A stretch of DNA of 37,206 nt from Chroococcus sp. CMT-3BRIN-NPC107. Lineage in GTDB: Bacteria; Cyanobacteriota; Cyanobacteriia; Cyanobacteriales; Chroococcidiopsidaceae. Below are positions 34,186 through 37,206 of the stretch, one piece after another. The notes under the pieces are model-generated. The model worked only from the letters and a program-made list of their open reading frames with translations. It searched no databases and was not told where the DNA came from. The DNA is taken from NCBI GenBank assembly GCA_019359635.1, contig JAHHGY010000034.1, positions 1-37,206 on the forward strand. The letters run 5' to 3'. How positions within the stretch are numbered: position 1 is the first letter of the stretch; each line of letters begins with the position of its first letter. The position numbers and the translations under genes were made by a program.

Positions 34186-36757
34186 TACGAATTTGACGCA
34201 TCAACATATAACCGTCCATTTCTGACATTCCAATATCACTGATGATTAGATCGGGAGTAAGTTGGGATATTGCTTGCAGCGCATCAATTCCCGAAGCAAC
34301 GCTAGTAACGATCGCCTTTGCTTGTTCTAAAACAAAGACAAGAAACTCCCGCGAATCGGCTTCATCATCTACTACTAAAACTTTCCTACCGCTCAAATCG
34401 TTGCTAGAAGTAAAGTCTAACAGGGGAATTTCAGGTTCTATTGACTGAACTAAGGGAATTTGAACGGTAAAGGTTGCCCCATTCCCCATTCCCGGACTAT
34501 CTACTGCGATCGTTCCGCCGTGCATTTCAATAATTTGCCGCGCGATCGCCAGACCCAAACCCAAACCGCCAAACTTACGGGTAGTTGCGCCATCTTCTTG
34601 TCGAAAATGCTCGAACACATAAGGTAAAAAATCTGCTTGTATTCCTTTGCCCGTATCGGTAACTTGAATTTGAGCATAATTGCCCACCGTCGCTAATTTA
34701 ATAATCACTTTTCCGCCTGGAAGTGTAAATTTAACCGCGTTGGATAAAAGATTCCATACAACTTGTTGCAATCGCCCTCCATCGCCCATTGCGATGCCAA
34801 CACTGGGAGAGGCGATCGTTTCAATGGCAATAGATTTTGCTTCGGCAGCTAATCTCACCGTTTCTAGGGCGGCAGAGATGACGGTACTTAAATCGACGGG
34901 CATAACATTTAAACTCATTTTGCCGCTCAAAATCCGGGAAATATCTAACAAGTCATCGATTAATTGCACCTGTAGCCGAGCATTGCGTTCAATTATAGCG
35001 ATCGCTGCCTTTGTTTTTGCCTCATCAAGTTTCCTTTGCTGCAATAGGCTTGACCAGCCCAAAATTGGATTGAGAGGCGATCGCAATTCGTGGGATAGTA
35101 CCGCCAAAAATTCATCTTTAATTTGGTTAGCAGTTTCCGCCGCTTCTCGCGCCGCTTGTTCCCGTTGTAAAAGTTGTTCGCGCTCTTGCTCAAGGCGCTG
35201 GCGATCGGTGACATTGCGAAAATAAATAGTCATTCCCTTAGTCGCACGGTAGCTACGGACTTCGTACCAGCGATTGTGGTCAGGGTAAAATGCCGTTAAG
35301 GACTCCGCCACGCGAGTTCTCATCACGCGGCGGTGAAGCTGCTCAAACTCGCTGCCATTTAAACCTGTAAATTCTACCCAGAAGTTTTTGCCAATTAAAT
35401 CTCCAGAAGTGCGAGCAAGTAAGTTTTCTGCTTGAGGATTGACATAAGTAAACTGCCAATTATCGTCCAAAGCAAAAAATGCGTCGGTGATACTTTCTAA
35501 AATATTTCGGCTTTGTTCTTCGCTAGCTTGCAAAGCTTCTTTGGCTTGTTGGCGCTCTTTTTCTATCCGCTTGACTTCGCTAACATCTTTGAATAAAACG
35601 GCGACTTTTCGCTCTTCTTTTTGCCCGATACGGAAGGCATAAACATCAAACCAGCGATTCATTGCTTCTGCAACGTTTTCAAAGCGCAGAGATTCACCTG
35701 TCAATACAATTTTGCCGTAAGTCTCAAACCAAGAAGTTTCAAGACCTGGAATTAGCTCAAGGGCCGTTTTACCTTCTGCCTGTCTGAGTCCCGTTTGGTT
35801 CTCAAACGCTGGATTGACTTCTAAAAAACGGTAATCGATCGGCGTGTCGTTCTCATCAAACAGCACTTCAATAACACAAAAGCCTTCATCCATCGACTCA
35901 AACAGCGTTCGATAGCGTTCCTCCGATCGGCGTAAGGCGGATTCAGCTTGTTTGCGATCGTCGATGTCTATCACCGAACCTATATAGCCTTTAAATTCGC
36001 CATCTTCACCAAACCAGGGACGCGCTGCATCAATGCAAGTGCGGTATTCGCCGTCTTTGCGCCTCAAGCGATATTCTAATTGAAACGCTTGTTGGCGATT
36101 GTTGGCAGCAAGAAAAATAGCTTTAGAAAATTCGCGATCGCCTGGATGGGTAGCATCTAGCCAACCAAACCCTAAACTTTCCGCCTCTGTCTGCCCAGAA
36201 AACTCGTACCAGCTTCGGCTCAGATAGGTGCAGTAGCCTTTCTTATCTGTTACCCAAACCATCATGGGAGCATTATTTGCCATGTCGCGAAATTGCTGTT
36301 CGCTTCCCTGGGAGTTAAATTCGCCGATGTTTAAGTTATGGGTTATGTGTTGAGACTTGGAAATTTTCTTGAACGTTGTCACAACCCCATAAGGAATTGT
36401 CGGCTCGGCTTGAAACAAAGGCGTTGAATTTAATTGCAACCACACTAACTCGCCACTTGGTTGATAAAAACCCATTACCACGTTGCCACAAGGTTTTCCC
36501 GACTTTAAAGCAGCGATCGCCGGGTAGTCTTCTGGTGCAACAATAGAGCCATTTTTATAAACCATCTGCCAAAGAGGTTTATTGCCAATAAGCTGTTTGG
36601 CGCTGTAACCCAACAATTGCTCTACAATGCGACAGCAGGAAACCACTGTAGTATCTGCCAACTGAAAGATCATCCCAGTTTCGTTTTCAACGCCAAGCGA
36701 TCGCTCATTATCAATCGTATTTTCTATCCCTGGCATTGAAAATTCTTCATCCTGCAT
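34010..36757 (-). CDS. Multi-PAS hybrid sensor histidine kinase, receiver domain truncated by the MITE
   Basis: The 915-codon frame has four PAS domains (roughly 25-140, 155-270, 280-400, 410-520, with Y-L-S-R-S-W-Y-E-F-S-G and Y-V-N-P-Q-A-E-N-L-L). HisKA follows with phospho-acceptor His in V-L-S-H-E-L-R-S-P-L near 556, then a HATPase domain (N-L-L-S-N-A-V-K-F, D-T-G-K-G-I, G-G-L-G-L-G-L-A-I-A-R). A receiver starts near 790 (V-L-V-V-D-D-E) with acceptor Asp in I-I-S-D-I-G-M near 839. At residue 857 the MITE replaces the rest with about 58 unrelated residues and a stop. No membrane segment is seen, so it is probably cytoplasmic. The kinase core is intact and the receiver cannot fold normally. 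Confidence 0.92.
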   Translation of the reverse strand: MQDEEFSMPGIENTIDNERSLGVENETGMIFQLADTTVVSCCRIVEQLLGYSAKQLIGNKPLWQMVYKNGSIVAPEDYPAIAALKSGKPCGNVVMGFYQPSGELVWLQLNSTPLFQAEPTIPYGVVTTFKKISKSQHITHNLNIGEFNSQGSEQQFRDMANNAPMMVWVTDKKGYCTYLSRSWYEFSGQTEAESLGFGWLDATHPGDREFSKAIFLAANNRQQAFQLEYRLRRKDGEYRTCIDAARPWFGEDGEFKGYIGSVIDIDDRKQAESALRRSEERYRTLFESMDEGFCVIEVLFDENDTPIDYRFLEVNPAFENQTGLRQAEGKTALELIPGLETSWFETYGKIVLTGESLRFENVAEAMNRWFDVYAFRIGQKEERKVAVLFKDVSEVKRIEKERQQAKEALQASEEQSRNILESITDAFFALDDNWQFTYVNPQAENLLARTSGDLIGKNFWVEFTGLNGSEFEQLHRRVMRTRVAESLTAFYPDHNRWYEVRSYRATKGMTIYFRNVTDRQRLEQEREQLLQREQAAREAAETANQIKDEFLAVLSHELRSPLNPILGWSSLLQQRKLDEAKTKAAIAIIERNARLQVQLIDDLLDISRILSGKMSLNVMPVDLSTVISAALETVRLAAEAKSIAIETIASPSVGIAMGDGGRLQQVVWNLLSNAVKFTLPGGKVIIKLATVGNYAQIQVTDTGKGIQADFLPYVFEHFRQEDGATTRKFGGLGLGLAIARQIIEMHGGTIAVDSPGMGNGATFTVQIPLVQSIEPEIPLLDFTSSNDLSGRKVLVVDDEADSREFLVFVLEQAKAIVTSVASGIDALQAISQLTPDLIISDIGMSEMDGYMLMRQIRREHLTFVMSTNTQTQNQAFSGISQKQIWLRNPNLKTLFLLKALICKIYCNKYKYLLQR
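34186..34193. repeat. Right target-site duplication of the MITE
   Basis: TACGAATT directly follows the right terminal repeat and matches the left copy exactly. Confidence 0.95.
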
Positions 36758-36840
36758 CGCACCAACTACCTTAAAGTTCTTTAAATTCCTTTATTTAACG
36801 TCAGTTCGGGATAAGAAAAGGAGGAGGCAAGTAAGCTGAA

Positions 36841-37083
36841 ATGAAGTTAACGTATTCAGCGCCTCCATCTATGTCTAGTTTAGAAGCTTTATTTTGTGAG
36901 ATTGATGATTTTTGCACTTATTTTGAACCGCAGTGGCACTCGCAGCTACTAGGTCATGGCTTACAAACTCGTAAACGAGCAAGATGTTTATGTTTAAGCG
37001 AGATCATGACAATTCTAGGGGCATTTCATCAGCATCACTATCGTAATTTTAAGCATTACTACATTAACTGCGTGAGTATTTAG
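36841..37083 (+). pseudogene. IS982-family transposase, N-terminal fragment
   Basis: The frame encodes S-L-E-A-L-F-C-E-I-D-D-F-C, F-E-P-Q-W, and L-S-E-I-M-T-I-L-G-A-F-H-Q and Y-R-N-F-K-H-Y-Y, the standard opening of IS982 transposases. These are normally about 280-300 residues. Similarity ends near 37075 and a TAG follows. Upstream, AACGTCAGTTCGGGATAAG (36797-36815) looks like the left end of an IS982 element, so the copy probably begins there. Its 3' part is missing, replaced by sequence of another element. Confidence 0.8.
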
Positions 37084-37121
37084 AAACTATCTCAAAACAG
37101 AGGGGCAAATTTGAGAAAAGT

Positions 37122-37206
37122 TTAATGAGAAAATAAATTTGAATTGGATAAGCGCCAGCAACGACGATACCAAAGCAATGCACAAGCTATCTTGATCATG
37201 CCGAGA
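37122..37206 (-). CDS. C-terminal tail of another transposase (IS5-like?), running off the right edge
   Basis: The minus strand gives 27 codons, L-G-M-I-K-I-A-C-A-L-L-W-Y-R-R then W-R-L-S-N-S-N-L-F-S-H and a TAA at 37122-37124. A hydrophobic helix followed by paired arginines is typical of the end of IS5/IS4-type DDE transposases. The short length leaves the family uncertain. The position next to the broken IS982 gene supports an insertion. Confidence 0.35.
   Translation of the reverse strand, partial: LGMIKIACALLWYRRCWRLSNSNLFSH

Overview
The window is chromosomal DNA from a cyanobacterium. The octamer GCGATCGC (HIP1) is scattered through genes and spacers, base composition is moderate to AT-rich, and cyanobacterial lineage genes are present: a Tic20-family protein, a DUF4336 protein, a short EF-Ts, a 3-PGA-type GlgC, a 65-residue four-cysteine protein and a coiled-coil protein just ahead of recG. 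The genus cannot be fixed by eye; a Chroococcidiopsis/Nostocales-type genome is a guess.

Layout. 1-100 holds the 5' end of an IS630-type transposase leaving the window. 602-3682 (+) carries a GH63/MGH1-like glucosidase and a lone urease gamma gene (ureA). 3685-9187 (-) carries a PGM1-like ATP-grasp ligase, glgC and a 7TM-HD (PgpH-type) phosphohydrolase. 9366-14639 (-) holds a degenerate ADP-ribosylglycohydrolase-like gene, aroQ with a 43-codon gene directly upstream, cinA, a 5'-truncated and mutated MraY/WecA-type gene, and glyA. 14893-23745 is mostly housekeeping: the zinc-ribbon-like small protein, tic20, an FAH-family hydrolase, rpsF, a STAS protein, dedA, argG, a GT2 glycosyltransferase, rpsB with a structured leader, tsf, and the gene preceding recG. 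recG follows at 23765-26233.

26449-28990 (-) is a decaying DNA phosphorothioation (Dnd) locus. It has an intact dndE, a dndD broken by one in-frame TGA and one single-base frameshift, and what looks like only the last ~64 codons of dndC. No dndB is present. Next come a three-gene membrane/glycosyl operon (pentapeptide-repeat protein, TVP38/VTT protein, GtrB-like glycosyltransferase; 29084-32061, -) and a DUF4336 gene (+).

The right end (33.4-37.2 kb) is genome-decay territory. It holds a truncated glycoside hydrolase (GHL10-like) 5' end and a large multi-PAS hybrid histidine kinase. The kinase's receiver domain is split by a 185-bp miniature inverted-repeat element with a perfect 8-bp target duplication. 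Beyond it lies an IS982 transposase fragment cut off next to the tail of another transposase.

The main discoveries are the precisely reconstructable MITE insertion in the kinase, the decaying Dnd module with a frameshift located in a perfect palindrome, the truncated MraY-type gene beside a dispersed palindromic repeat, the small gene in front of aroQ, and the rpsB leader. I found no tRNA, rRNA, CRISPR array or complete new defence system.
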